Shown piece after piece: positions 1 to 11,285 of a DNA stretch of 64,000 nucleotides. Where the stretch lies: the NCBI GenBank assembly GCA_028023455.1, contig JAQFVV010000355.1, positions 308,001-372,000 on the forward strand, read 5' to 3'. The notes below the pieces were generated by a model. That model was given only the letters and a program-made list of their open reading frames with translations. It ran no database searches and had not been told where the DNA came from. This stretch comes from Epiperipatus broadwayi. Lineage: Eukaryota > Onychophora > Udeonychophora > Euonychophora > Peripatidae. The number at the start of each line of letters is the position of its first letter. The stretch's first letter is position 1. Both the position numbers and the translations under genes were made by a program.

Positions 1-684
1 ACAAAAATCAAGATAAAAATGATAATAAAATACATAGCTTTTACAAACTTGAAAGAAAAGTGAATATTAATTAACTATTAAATAAAAATGATTAATAATT
101 TATTTAATTTGTAAAATAATCTATTGATTCAACTATCTATTAATCATTGGAAAGAAATATATATTTGTTAAATTATTTAAGATAATTATTGTAATTTAAA
201 TGTTTTTATTGTGAATATATTATTGTTTGCTGTTATTAAAAGATGAAAATGAAATGAAAATGATGCAGAGTCATACGTGCATACACATGTACTACAACCT
301 AAATATTAAACTATCTTAACTAAATATAATTGAAATGGCTATTAATTGTTGACAAAAGGATAAGTATTAATGAATAAAGAATTTTAAAACCATTCAACTA
401 ATGCTACAATAATTTAAATTAACTTTGCATCTTTCTGACAAAATGTATCAATTCCATTAATAAACAACCCCTCTTCCTTACATTAAATACCTCATTAACC
501 ACACTAATAATAATGAATATCTATCAAGTGGTCAATAAACTGCATGAGCAACCCACATCTAAACTTTAAACAATCTCCAGCAAAAAATTTTAAAATTCTA
601 AGGCTATTTCATTTTTTTAAATATAATATAACTATTTAATACAGATACAAAGTATATTAAACCCTTGTGCCCATTCAGATGGTC

Positions 685-686
<2 letters not shown>
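1..686. other. AT-rich stretch with no recognised gene
   Basis: Only short A/T-rich words with scattered runs are visible. No open frame of note, no RNA gene and no clear repeat boundary could be identified. Confidence 0.6.

Positions 687-749
<63 letters not shown>
687..749. repeat. (TA)n microsatellite
   Basis: About 30 uninterrupted TA units lie between a GGTCACAA and an ATGAAATGG flank. Several other TA tracts recur in the window, many of them at the edges of mobile elements. Confidence 0.95.
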
Positions 750-750
<1 letters not shown>

Positions 751-1192
751 GAAATGGTCAGCTTTTACAACCCAACTGTTTCACCTACTATAGTAGTATT
801 CTTTTATAAGTAATAACCACCAAAATCTTGTATATTATGCTAATATTATCATAAAACCTGGCTAAATTTAAACCTAAATACTTTTACTATGTGTGTGTGT
901 GAATATCTCTACATATAGAGAGAAAATTGCATTTATATTCGTAAATCTCTAAAAATACCCACATATATATTTTTAATGGGAATTAAATGAAAAACGAGTT
1001 GTATGTGTAACCTAAGACTACATATATGCTAGAAAAAGAATGTTAATAGAATTTAAAACATTAAGATTTCTTTATTTTAAAATATTTATTAAATTAGTAA
1101 TATTTGAAATTATATATTTCTGCATATATCGCTAAATTAAACATCGAGTTACCTATATAACAAAATGTTTTTCAATAATTTTAGATTTGTTT

Positions 1193-1700
1193 TTCTAGTA
1201 AGAGTGATGCCAGAAAAATTAATCCTTTTTGCTGAAAATTGACCCAGTTTTAATTAAAATTAAAATTAGATTTAAATTGGGAAAACTGAATAAATTACCA
1301 CGTGTCAAAGAGGCTAAATTGACCTAAGTGAAAAATAATCACAGCGGGATTCTCCTGAATTTTGAAACAGCGAGTAAGCTAAAAAAACTAATCTAAAAAT
1401 AATAAAATAAAGGAGAGGGAGGTTTGCTGGTATAAAAGCTGGAGCATCCATCTTTGAAAACACTCTCTATGATTATAATTTTAATAAAGTACTTGAATAG
1501 CGTTGATAATCATGCCAGGGTAAAGGTCTAAAATCTTGCCTTTCGCCTCCGATGAGAAGCTGCCTAATGTGGAGAAAGATGAAGTAACAACCATACCACC
1601 TAAATAAGTCCCATGATAAAGAAATAACTTAATCAACAGAAGAGAGAAGAAATGGTAAATACTCCTTCAATTCTAAAGCTTTCAACTAAACTCAACTCTA
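1193..1700 (+). promoter_or_regulatory. Promoter-like GC-richer block with TATA box (possible LTR fragment)
   Basis: A block clearly less AT-rich than its surroundings contains a good TATA box (GGTATAAAAGC, near 1428) and an AATAAAG signal near 1483, followed by about 200 bases of mixed composition ending in GGTAAATAC. The same order, TATA box then a GC-richer leader then a return to AT-rich sequence, is seen in the LTR-like elements at 49.7 kb and 54.7 kb, so an old LTR is one reading. I could not find convincing ends: a TGTAAC near 1007 and a GTTACA near 4412 are in the right orientation but their flanks do not match. No coding region follows. A real gene promoter is the alternative. Confidence 0.25.
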
Positions 1701-3540
1701 AAATGCTAGCTTAATCTAATGGCCATAATAATAATGTAAACTAAACTTACTTCTAAACATAATTTTTATTTTGTTTCAATCTTAAAATCTTGCCTGATTT
1801 CATGATTCAAACTGATTTCCTATTTGAACTGATTTAAAATGATATAAACTGATTTCATATTTAAAATAATTTATAAACTGATTTAATATCTGATAACTAA
1901 TTTAATAATTTAATATTTGATAAATACCAATTTAATTGTTTTATGATTTTATCTGAATTATTATTTGCATAAATAACCCCTTTCATTTATTGATATGGTT
2001 TCTGTATTTGTTGGTTTACTTGCTGAATTTATTTATGATTGATTTAGTCATGTATCCATCCTAAATTTAAATAATTAAAAGTAATTTAGTTTTAACTTGC
2101 TAAAATCTATATTTTCAATGTTTTAATATAATTTTGTCATGTATAATGCAAAATGATCTATTTTAAAATAACTATTCAATTTCTAAGTCATTTTGTATAT
2201 CTTAAGTTAATGATAATATTTGCCATCATTAATCTTATATATTTAAAATTATCGAAACTGAATCAATCAAATATCAGTGAATGTCACATAAGTTTTACTT
2301 TAAAACAAAGCCAAATTTCAGATTTCACTTACGTGAAATCTTATATTTTAAATCTTACATTTCATTTGATTGAATCTATGCCAAAACTTATTATTTTAAT
2401 TATGCTCATGTACCCTATATATTATTTTAATTATGTTATTGTGTATGCTATATGTATTCAAAACCAAGTTTTATTCATAGTTAAATCATTAGTGAGAAGT
2501 AAGTATAGATTCTCACACATATATATGTAACTTTGCGTATTTATGTAACTTAATGTATATTGATGCGCAAACTAAAGCCCTGTTTTGACATGATTAAAAT
2601 ATCTTTATTGGAATATAATTACAAGCATACAGTTATTCTAAGATAGATTTGCTTTTAAATATAATATTTAACCAATATTCAGTTGAAGTGATAAAATGCA
2701 ACATAAATCTATAGTTCTATATTGTAATTTCCTTTACTATGCTGTAACCCTCCTTAGATAAATAAAAGCCTATAGAGATAGCTTTGTAACTTGGATTCAT
2801 AAACTTTCCTTAATAGTATAATTATAAATACTATAATATGAACTGATACAGAGTAGTTTCATGAAGGAAACTATTATTTAGTGTCTTAATTTTATGATAT
2901 GATAATGTTGTCAGTAGTGCATATGTGTCCTTAACAAACACTATGCATACTCACTTGTTGCTTTTTTTTTTTAATAGTTGTATGTGGTCGTGCTGCACCA
3001 TTACTCTTAGTTCGGGAAATTTATCTTCTTCAGATGGTGGATTGGTACATGCCTTCCATTCTGTATCCTTAGAAATAGAGCATGAGACTCCCACTTAAAT
3101 AAATTTCTTGATCATCCAGACTAAAGGCCTCCTATTTCACAGCAATGAGTTCGGTCAAAGGGAACTGTTACTTGGTAAAAATCCTGTGAATAAGGCACAT
3201 ATATGAGATGCAGAAGACTCAGAATTATATGTTTTATATATGCCTTAGTATCAGAAGTATGGCTGCCAATAATCAGTTCATCCTGCCATTATGATTGTTA
3301 TTCTCAGCTTTGATCTGAATCCGAATCCAATTTGATAGGCAAAGTAGCTATATAGAGAATATATTGATTATTCATGCTTAGTAAAGTATTATATTCTTTA
3401 TAAATCTTCATATTCACTTCCACTAATCATAAAGCAAATCTAGATCATTTTATAGCAATAACTAGGCATAGATAAGCATGAGCAAATTCATTTAATCATA
3501 AAATTAATATTAAAGCTCATGAAAACATAAATTCAAATGT
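1701..3540. other. Non-coding AT-rich stretch; one mixed-composition patch
   Basis: The 125-residue open frame at 2153-2530 is rich in Ile, Tyr, Leu and Phe. It matches no family I know and fits chance in AT-rich DNA. A less AT-rich patch at 2980-3190 shows no open frame or repeat I can identify. Confidence 0.5.
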
Positions 3541-3551
3541 ATTATAATTTC

Positions 3552-3612
3552 ATCACCTGTGAGTGATTTATATATATATATATATATATACGTATATATA
3601 TTTAATTTACTT

Positions 3613-3648
<36 letters not shown>

Positions 3649-3910
3649 AGTAAATTAAATAATTGTAACCTAGAAATTACAATCACCTGCGAGTGATTAA
3701 AATGCTATATATAAACCAGAAGTACATAAATATTAAATTATCACCTACGAGTGATAAACACAAATATATATATAAGAAACCTGATAATTTATAAACTAGA
3801 AACTTAATATCACCTGTGAGTGATTTCACATACCACCTATATATGTAAACCAAGCAATGTAAAACTCAGCCATAAAGAATTATTTGTCTAAAACCATCAC
3901 TTGTGTGTGA
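3552..3910. repeat. Spaced array of ATCAC...GTGAT mini-palindromes
   Basis: Four 16-base units of the form ATCACCTryGAGTGAT lie at 3552-3567, 3682-3697, 3740-3755 and 3809-3824, and a decayed fifth (ATCACTTGTGTGTGA) at 3896-3910. Each is an inverted repeat with 5-base arms and a 6-base loop. Spacing is irregular (58 to 130 bases) and the DNA between units is not obviously repeated, so this is not a simple minisatellite. A larger TA-containing hairpin (arms around 3602-3618 and 3645-3660) sits between the first two units. Confidence 0.7.
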
Positions 3911-4589
3911 ACCCAAACTTAATGTAAACATCCCTTAGTGATCGGCACATGAGATCAAACATCTGGCTATTATAATATTGTTTTTAATTATTATTTCAAA
4001 ATTTAACTTTATTAAATTTGTCTTAAATTTAACTTTGCTTCATGTCTTAGTCTTGCTCACCAACTCATAATCATTCTATCATTTAGTAATTATTTTATTA
4101 TTAGTTATTAAAATCATTTCATTGTTTAATAATCATATACTAGCCACATGATGCCTATATAGCTATACTAGATAGAGTGCCAACTTGTTTACAGTCTTTT
4201 TCTCTACTGTTGTTCTACTGCCGTAACGTGATGAAGGAGAATACTGCTGTGGCCTCATATGTGTCATCTGCAAGGTGGGAAATCTCTGAGCAATAATAAA
4301 GGAACAAGGGCTATATCAGACCTGTGGTTGCACCACCGTATTCTGGTCAGCCTTGGGATGATTTACTAAAGTTCTAGGTTTTGTTACACGAATTTACATA
4401 TTTGACCGTTACAATATATTCCCTACAACTCTTTATTTATATATATTTTTTATTTTATACACTAACTTTTATTATTATTATATAAATCTTATAAATTTAT
4501 ATTATATTGCTTTATGTGTAAATATTATGCTAAGTTTTTTTCTAATATGCAATATTCATTTATAAACAATTTTCCCTTTATATATTTAC
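3911..4589. other. No gene seen; mixed-composition patch at 4200-4412
   Basis: A less AT-rich patch contains an AATAATAAAGG word and ends in CCGTTACA followed by ATATAT. That end resembles the termini of LTR-like elements elsewhere in the window, but the rest of the patch could not be matched to them. Confidence 0.35.
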
Positions 4590-5140
4590 CTCCATATATC
4601 TTATCTAATAACAATATCTACACTAATCTCAGAATTCCTATTAAATTTTGATTTTTTTTTATTAGTATTGCTTCTTTTATTTTCCTTCCTTCAATATTTT
4701 CTATATGTAACCTAATTTTTATTGAACTTTGTGTAAATTTGTGTCCTGTTTCTTTCATATGTATATATATATATCTGTTATTTATTATCTGACATATTTT
4801 GTTTTAATCTTGTTTTTATAGAATTTTTGTTTCTTCCACATATTTGTTATCAATCCCACTATCTAAACATTGTTTGCATTTTATCACATATACTCCATTA
4901 ATTATTTTTTATTATCTTTATTATATCTTATGTATTTGTTATCTATCAAATTTAGGAGGTTTTCTCCTTTTTATTAACTATTTTTATAGTAATTATTATT
5001 TTGCATTTTTTATTAATCTTCTTTATAATTTTGTTAAACTTATTCACTATAATATTATTATTTGTTTTTATTTCTATATATCTATTTTCACCTTTATTTT
5101 TTTTCACTCTTTTTATTTTTATTTATCTTATATTTTGGTA
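4590..5140 (-). pseudogene. Penelope-like element relic: Lys/Asn-rich linker and GIY-YIG domain
   Basis: Read on the minus strand with frame jumps, the region gives a Lys/Asn/Ile-rich linker, then NGVYVIKCKQC (around 4868-4900), a NKYVEETK segment, HMKETGHKFTQ (around 4730-4760) and KIKEAILIKK (around 4660-4685). This order is that of the C-terminal GIY-YIG endonuclease of Penelope-like retroelements: a Cys pair, a YxGxT-like strand, a HxxExxH zinc-binding segment and a conserved Glu in the EAILI helix. Several frameshifts and stops make it non-functional. It lies directly after the Helitron relic on the same strand, with no reverse transcriptase part recognised upstream. Family assignment is by motif memory, not by search. 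Confidence 0.72.
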
Positions 5141-7045
5141 ATATTAATAATATGTGTGCATGTGGTAATCATTGTTTTTGAAATTTGATTATGAATACTC
5201 ATGCTAAGACTTTACCAAAAAATACACTACATGTAATATTTTCTAGCAATTCTTTTAATTTTATTTTAAAAACCTGAGCCACTACATCAGGTATATCAAA
5301 TAAATTTTCTCCTGGTAATAAATTTTATTGTATTTCAGGCCATCTTTGATTACAAGTAAAAGTATAAAAAATATCTGTTTTTCTGAATTTTGTAACAATA
5401 TCCATTGCATTCTCATGTATTTCTGGGTGATCCTTGATATGATGATGGTAATATAACATTGTTTTTGTTCTCCTGTAGTTACAACATTTTCAACAATATA
5501 CTCCATTAATCCACTGTAATTTTCAACATGGAGTTTTTCTTCTTCATGAGCAATAAAATTTAAATTATTTGCCTCAACCTAAAAATATGAGTCAACACTC
5601 CACTGATGAATGGCGTTTTCTCCATAAAAGAAATCAGGTTAAAAACACAGTGATGTGTAGGTATCTGTGATACATTCAATTGCAATATCAATGTCTTGTT
5701 GTGTGCACCAATTCCAGTGCCAGGATACTTCAGCTTTAGGATCTGGATTGCAACTTAATTCTGCATTAGGATAAAAAAATTGGATATGTCATTGGATCCA
5801 AATTTGGGCTGAGAATGTTAATATTTATAAATGGCTGTTGATCATTACATAGATAAATTTGAATACCATGCTCAAATGATGGTTCAACTTCATTTTTAAA
5901 TACCACTGCTACTTCATTAGTAGTTAGTAAATTATATTGACAATTATTACTATCTCAATTTCTTCATAAATCCATATAAATTGTTGATATAGTTTTTTTT
6001 TACTTCAGCATATTCACAACCTTCTCTTTCTACTTCACTCAGCATTTTATAAGCAATTGCAAATATATTTAATTGCATTTTTTTAATTTTTGCATTACAT
6101 GTTGTAAGCAATCCTCATTTTGAGGATTGTTTACTCTTTGTTGTAATATTTCTATGCTATCCAATGCATATAATTGTATATATCTTCTTTCTTCACTTTC
6201 AGCAGGATGTAAATATGATATTTTATGATACAATTGTCCTTGAATTTGAAAACAATATATTCCATGACCTAAAACATTTCCTGCTAATTTAACACTCATT
6301 GAGCCAAAAATAATAGTATTATTATAAGGTATAATATTTCAAGTTTTGATAGTCATGCACATTTGGATTACACATAATATTTTGAAGATATTGTGGAAAT
6401 CTTGGATGTGATGGTAATTTTACTTTAACTTTATGATAACAACTATTGAATTTTCCATCACCTGCTTTTCAGCTATAATATGAAATGCTCCACAAAAATG
6501 ACCAATAATATTTAAAGGTTTACATGAATGTACTAATTATAATTGATTCACTTATTTTTAAATGAAAAGTTTGTTGAATTTGTTCTTGAATATTTGTTCT
6601 AGATGGCTCAGGGTGCCTTCTTGCATCATTAACAGGATGATTTGAAATTTCATCTTGTGCTTCAATTATTATTTGTCATAAAGTTAGAAATGATGAATCT
6701 TGTGACATATGTAATTCTCATTCATCATCATGAGAAGCTGCATCCTGAATTAAGCACTCATATTGCTGGGCAATGGATTCATTGCATCATTGTTTATCAT
6801 TAGTAGTATTAAGATTTTCTAAAAGCTATGATCATTGAGAAGGTAATTCATTTTCTCATCTTTCTCTTTGATGTTTTAATGCATTATATAAAGGTTGAGA
6901 TATTTCTCACAAAAATTCATTTTCTCAAGCACTTCATTTTTTTTTGGATCTGATTCTTTTCAATTTGTCCCATTTCAGATACATAATCTCTCCATTGTTT
7001 AATTGTTTCTCTGTCTTTAAATACGTTTTTAGTACTATTGGTGTC
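5141..7045 (-). pseudogene. Helitron Rep (HUH endonuclease) relic, N-terminal half
   Basis: Minus-strand translation across several frames gives the expected Helitron order. An Arg/Glu/Gln-rich N-terminal region lies at 7045-6560. A CGAFHIIAEK then NSCYHK-type zinc-finger segment follows at about 6500-6400. The open stretch at 6299-6069 carries GNVLGHGIYCFQIQGQLYH, then YIQLYALDS. Next come LSPNLDPMTYPIFYP (about 5820-5770), FYTFTCNQRWPEI (about 5370-5330), DVVAQVFKIKLKELL, and LPHAHI (about 5175-5155). The last is the HUH metal-binding motif of the rolling-circle Rep nuclease. The helicase half is not seen. At least seven in-frame stops are TGA, mostly where the family has Arg, as expected from CpG decay of CGA codons. 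Frameshifts and a few TAA/TAG stops are also present. The copy is dead and truncated. Confidence 0.85.
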
Positions 7046-7420
7046 TCATTAATATCTGATAATTATCAATTTTTATTAAAAATATATATTTAATTATGTT
7101 ATTATTTTATTTAATTTATACTTATAATTTTGCAAAGCCTTTAGAAATGTCAGTATATCTATACCATTTATTTTAGTAATTGTTTTCTAACTATATTTAT
7201 ATAGTTTTAAGATTTTCACTAATTATTTATATACTTAATACCAAAGATTATTTTAATTAACAAAGTAACATTACACTTTTATATTTTCTGGATATATACT
7301 TTACTTTAAACAAATTTTAAGTTTTTGATTTTCCAATTTGAATTTGACAGCATTATCTAAATATATATTTTACTTCAATCAAATTAGACAGTGTTTTTGA
7401 AATAGTTTTTGTAATGTATG
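7046..7420. other. Non-coding spacer
   Basis: Plain AT-rich DNA between the Helitron relic and the inverted-repeat element. Nothing recognised. Confidence 0.5.
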
Positions 7421-7929
7421 ATACATATGACAATCCATCCCAGTTGATGATGTTGTTGCTAGCTTAAAAGTAGTTGAAAATACTGTTTATCAGGCACAAC
7501 TGCTCAATTGCTATCAGTAATTGAGTGCTAGTAATTGAGACTTTTGGCTAACAGTGGCCTATAGGGTGCATTGTGATCAATTGCTCTGGTGGCCTACAGT
7601 GTGTTTTGCGATCAATTGCTCTCACAATTCCACACTTAGCTTACCATATCAGTTAGCATTGATATGTATTGTTTACCCTCTATACAAATGCTAACACTTA
7701 ATATATCACTAAGTTATCATGATAGAATGTGAATGATTTTAATGATGGAAAGTGAACCAATATTCGCTTAGAAGTAATTATGTTCAAACCTAAATGAATT
7801 ACCATAAGGTCCTCCAAATTATCACACTATATCTGTAAATGTGTTAAAATTAGAAAATGTGATGATTCAGTATACCTGAATCTAAAGTCTCGTACCTTGC
7901 AAGAGCTTGTGTTGTTGAAAAAATGGCTA

Positions 7930-8400
7930 CTTGTGAAAAAAAGTATTTGTTCAAGCTATCTCTATTGGCTAATATATTAAATTATGGTTAGCAAAAAAAA
8001 CATAAAATAAATGAACATTTATTACCAAACATAAATAAATTGGTTTTTTTTCCATATGTCATACCATCGGCCAGGAGGCAAACCCGCAACAACCAACTGC
8101 TTGCTTGCAAGGAAGATGCGCTGACCGCTTGGATAACAACACTTGACCATAAATTGATATTGGGGCATTGCTTTTCAATGAAAAATAAACTATGTTTGAA
8201 GTAACCAAATCAATGTTAGTGAAAAACAGCATTCGTTCAATATGTTTCTATTGCCTAATATATTAAATTACTGTTCGCAAAATAAAAAAATGAAGGAAGA
8301 ATTTATTATCAAACAAAAATAAATTGTTTATTGAGGCATTGTTTATCAAACAAAAATAAAACTATGTTTGAAGTAATCAAATCAACGTTATTGAAAAAAG
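7930..8400 (+). repeat. Diverged internal tandem duplication
   Basis: The stretch from about 7930 (GTATTTGTTCAAGC, then TTGGCTAATATATTAAATTA) recurs from about 8225 (GCATTCGTTCAATA, then TTGCCTAATATATTAAATTA), including the following ATAAATTG and GGCATTG words. Subtracting the SINE nested in the first copy, the original unit was about 185 bases. Confidence 0.65.
8035..8156 (-). mobile_element. tRNA-derived SINE, copy 1, with target-site duplication
   Basis: On the minus strand the insert (8148-8043) begins GTCAAGTGTTG and has a tRNA-like pol III promoter: box A region TATCCAAGCGGT and box B region GGTTTGCCTCC, about 50 bases apart. It ends in an A8 tail (T8 at 8044-8051). It is flanked by an exact 8-base target duplication ATAAATTG at 8035-8042 and 8149-8156. 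The uninterrupted paralogous sequence in the host element's second tandem copy confirms the insertion point. A related copy on the same strand lies at 42.8 kb. It presumably moved using a LINE's machinery. Confidence 0.88.
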
Positions 8401-8741
8401 GTTAACAAATGAACATATTGCAAATTTCTTCAATTTTTTTTTTTTTCCAAAAAAAAAAAAAACCTTACCTAAAGGAACATTTCTTACAAAACAAAAAAAT
8501 ATTGGTTATTTTTTTAAAAAGCTAAAATAAAGGAACATTTATTATAAAACAAAAAAAAATTGCTTATTAATTGGAAATCTATAAAATTAATTTAAAAATT
8601 AATAAAATAATGTAATTTTAAGAAGTTGTCTGTGTATTGTTTATTTGTTAAAATATTAAAGAAAATGTAATGGCCTAGTAATATTATATCGATGAGTTTT
8701 GTTAGAGGAACACCAACAAGGAGGATGGATTGTCATATGTA

Positions 8742-9690
8742 TATATTGATTGTTTATGGAAAGGACATCGTTTTTTTTAATTGGTTGATTCAACACTTTT
8801 TTTTAAGATTTAATGTCAATTAAACAAAAGATTTAAATATTATATAAATAAATGTGAGAAATATGCATGGCCTGAAAGTCCATCATTTTTGTAATATACA
8901 TATATTTTTCTAATTTATTTATAAATAATATTATTTACTGGAGGGCCCTCTGAATAAAAAAAATGGCATCCTAATAATATTCTTTATTAGATATGATAAT
9001 ATTACACCTCTGACATAAATCTAGATTTACTGGAGTGCCCTTTGAATAAAAAAATATTATTATTATTTTGATAGTTGGTCATGACTACCATAATCGCAAG
9101 TTTTTTTCACTATTTATTATCTAAATACAAAAATGCCAGTCATTTTTGTAATTTTTTTTAATTGCTTGCTTTATCTGTTATATTTTCTATCTTTATAACG
9201 TCAAATATATATTCACTCCTCTGTATATTTTTTTCTTTCAAGAATCAATTATGACAAACATAATCATAAGTTTTTTAGCTTTATTAATATTTACCATTTA
9301 TTGTATTTTTTTATTAAATATAATATTTGTAATATTTTTTATTTAATTGAATGTGTAACAATTTTTTTAAGATTTAATGTAAATATGTTTTTTTATTAAA
9401 CATTGTGAATTTGTAAAAATTGTTTAACATTGCTAATTATGTCATTCATCTGAACTATATTGGGAGATTAACAGATCATGAAAGCATGGTGTGTCTTAAT
9501 ATCAAATTATAAATCGGTGTTTGTGGTTGTTCTTGAAGCTAGATAGGAACCTTTATATCTGTAGTTAAGAGCACTCATACTAATTATTTCCCAGCATTTT
9601 TATTAAATGGTATAATTATTTCCTTTGCATAACCATAGTGTTTGCAATGTCATTGGACAAATATTCATTCACCAATCAGACAACAGACAA
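8742..9690. other. Non-coding AT-rich stretch
   Basis: Two similar words (TTTACTGGAGgGCCCTCTGAATAAAAAAA-like, near 8936 and 9028) suggest a small local duplication. No gene was recognised. Confidence 0.5.
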
Positions 9691-10740
9691 ATACAGATTG
9701 TATATATAAGATTTATTTTTGACTCCATCTTTAATTTTAATTTTATGTTATATATTATTCATATTTTAACCCTTTATATTTTCTAATTTTATATATCAAC
9801 ACTTACCACTTTGCCCTAATTTATATTTATAACTTTAATTCTTCTTATATTTTATGTTTATTATTTATTTTTTTCTAACCTAGTTATTAAACTTAATTTA
9901 CAATTTTCTACTATATCTTATACTCACCTCATATTCCTAAAGTAACTCAACTTCTAACTATTTAAACTTTTACATTTTCTTTTTATTTCCAATAGCTCCC
10001 TCTCTTTGCTTTTATATAAACTAATTCTATTTTTATTTTTTATTTCTATTTTTATTTTTATTTTTCCAAAATTAATTTTTACTTGTGGTAAAATACTCTT
10101 TAGACTCAAATCTTTATTCAATACTGGTTAATATTATTAATAAGAATAGCTTCATTTATATTTATATTTCTTCTATTATTTGTAAATTGTATCATTCTTA
10201 CATAATCCTTTCCAAATCCATGCCCTGTTTCTAATGTATGAAAATATATTGGAAAATTTCTATCATATTTATGTTGTAATAATCTTCTATATATTGGTTT
10301 TTTTTTGTTTTACCAACTTAATTTATTTTTGCATTATTAACATTGCATTGTTTACATTTAACTTTATATAATCCATTTATTTATTATTTGGATGTTTATT
10401 ATATTTTTTATATTTATTTCCCAGTATATTAATCGTATTATTTTTTTTACTACTTTAACTTTTATTATATCTTTTTTTAACTTTACTTATTACTCTCTTT
10501 AAATTTTTAGCTATGTAGTTATTATTTGTACTTATATCTATATAATTTATTTTATCAATATTATTATCATTATTATTCTATTCATTTATTAATATTATCT
10601 TTTATATAAATTAATTTATTTTCTATGAACTTAATATAATCATTTATATATTTGTCTGGATATTCATTAGTTATAACTCCCTTCTCTTATTAATTTATTT
10701 GTTTACTATAACCTTCTTTGTTTGAACAATAATTTACAAA
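9691..10740 (-). pseudogene. Penelope-like element 3' end: linker, GIY-YIG domain and 3' tail
   Basis: The minus strand reads through a Lys/Asn-rich linker (IAKNLKRVISKVKKRY, about 10540-10480), a Cys-poor version of the finger segment with INLVGKTKKN (about 10350-10300), then HKYDRNFPIYFHTLETGHGFGK and YVRMIQFTNN (about 10270-10175), and ININEAILINNIN (about 10160-10128). This matches the GIY-YIG C-terminus of Penelope-like elements, with the HxLExxH segment and the EAILI Glu retained. A non-coding tail continues to about 9700. That tail and the end of the domain are repeated in inverted orientation just to the right. Stops and frameshifts show decay. Confidence 0.75.
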
Positions 10741-10744
10741 CATT

Positions 10745-11285
10745 AAAAACAGGACATGAATTGTAAAGAATTGTATAAGAATGATACAATTACAAGTAAC
10801 AGAAGAGATAAAAAATAAAAGAGACTATTTTTATTAATAGTATTATCCAGTATTAAATGGAGATTAGAGCTTAAAGAGAATTTTACCATAAGTAAAAAAT
10901 AATATTGGTAAAATAAAAATAGAAAAAAAATTAGTTTATAAATAAGTCAAGGGAGGGAGCTACTGGAAATAAATAGAGAATTTAAAGGTTTAAATAGTTA
11001 ACAGTTGAATTAATTTAGGAATAAGATGTGAGTATAAGGTGTACTAGAATATTATAAATTAAGTTAAGGAATAGTTTAATTAAAAATGAATAAATTAACA
11101 GGAAAAATAAAAAGAATTAAGATTATAAGTATAAATTAGGGATAAATAATAAGTGTTTTTATATGTCAAATGTTAAGGGTTGATATATAAAAAAACAAGA
11201 AATATAAATGGTTAAAAATGTGAATAATACATAATGTTAAAATTAAAAATGGATTCAAAAATAAATATATCAGTAAAAATATAAT
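10745..11285 (+). pseudogene. Inverted second copy of the Penelope-like 3' end
   Basis: Reading plus, this stretch aligns with the reverse complement of about 10240-9690: RMIQLQVTEEIKN corresponds to RMIQFTNNRRNIN, and the tail words AGTTTATA...GGGAGGGAGCTA and GAAATAAATAGAG recur. The domain is cut at its start near 10745. The two copies thus form a head-to-head inverted repeat with arms of about 540 bases and a central region of about 500 bases belonging to the left copy. Arms are clearly diverged, so the structure is old. Confidence 0.75.

Larger units (their letters stand above)
7421..8741. mobile_element. Non-autonomous terminal-inverted-repeat element A (1.32 kb)
   Basis: A perfect 20-base inverted repeat (ATACATATGACAATCCATCC at 7421-7440, its complement at 8722-8741) bounds the region. 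Inside are a less AT-rich left part (7440-7690) with two similar words ending GATCAATTGCTCT, a diverged internal tandem duplication, and a nested SINE. Near the right end the box ATGGCCTAGTAATATTATAT (8670-8689) recurs almost unchanged in the same place in the element at 57.2 kb. No transposase is encoded, so this looks like a MITE-type DNA transposon. I see no clear target-site duplication, so the superfamily is unknown. Confidence 0.65.

Noticed and set aside
2153-2530. 125-residue plus-strand open frame as a gene
   Set aside because: Ile/Tyr/Leu-rich composition typical of AT-rich non-coding DNA, with no motif, splice or promoter context.
3552-3910. CRISPR array
   Set aside because: Units are short, irregularly spaced palindromes in eukaryotic-type DNA. 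There are no uniform spacers or cas genes.
4844-5188. 114-residue plus-strand frame as a membrane protein
   Set aside because: It is antisense to the Penelope-like linker and the Helitron end. Its hydrophobic look is the complement of Lys/Asn-rich minus-strand codons.
6560-7045. TGA reassigned as a sense codon
   Set aside because: In-frame TGA is common here, but TAA/TAG stops and frameshifts also occur and the TGA sites fit CGA decay, so ordinary pseudogene decay explains it.
8043-8148. Functional tRNA gene
   Set aside because: Pol III boxes are present, but a full cloverleaf cannot be formed. The A-tail and target duplication mark a SINE.
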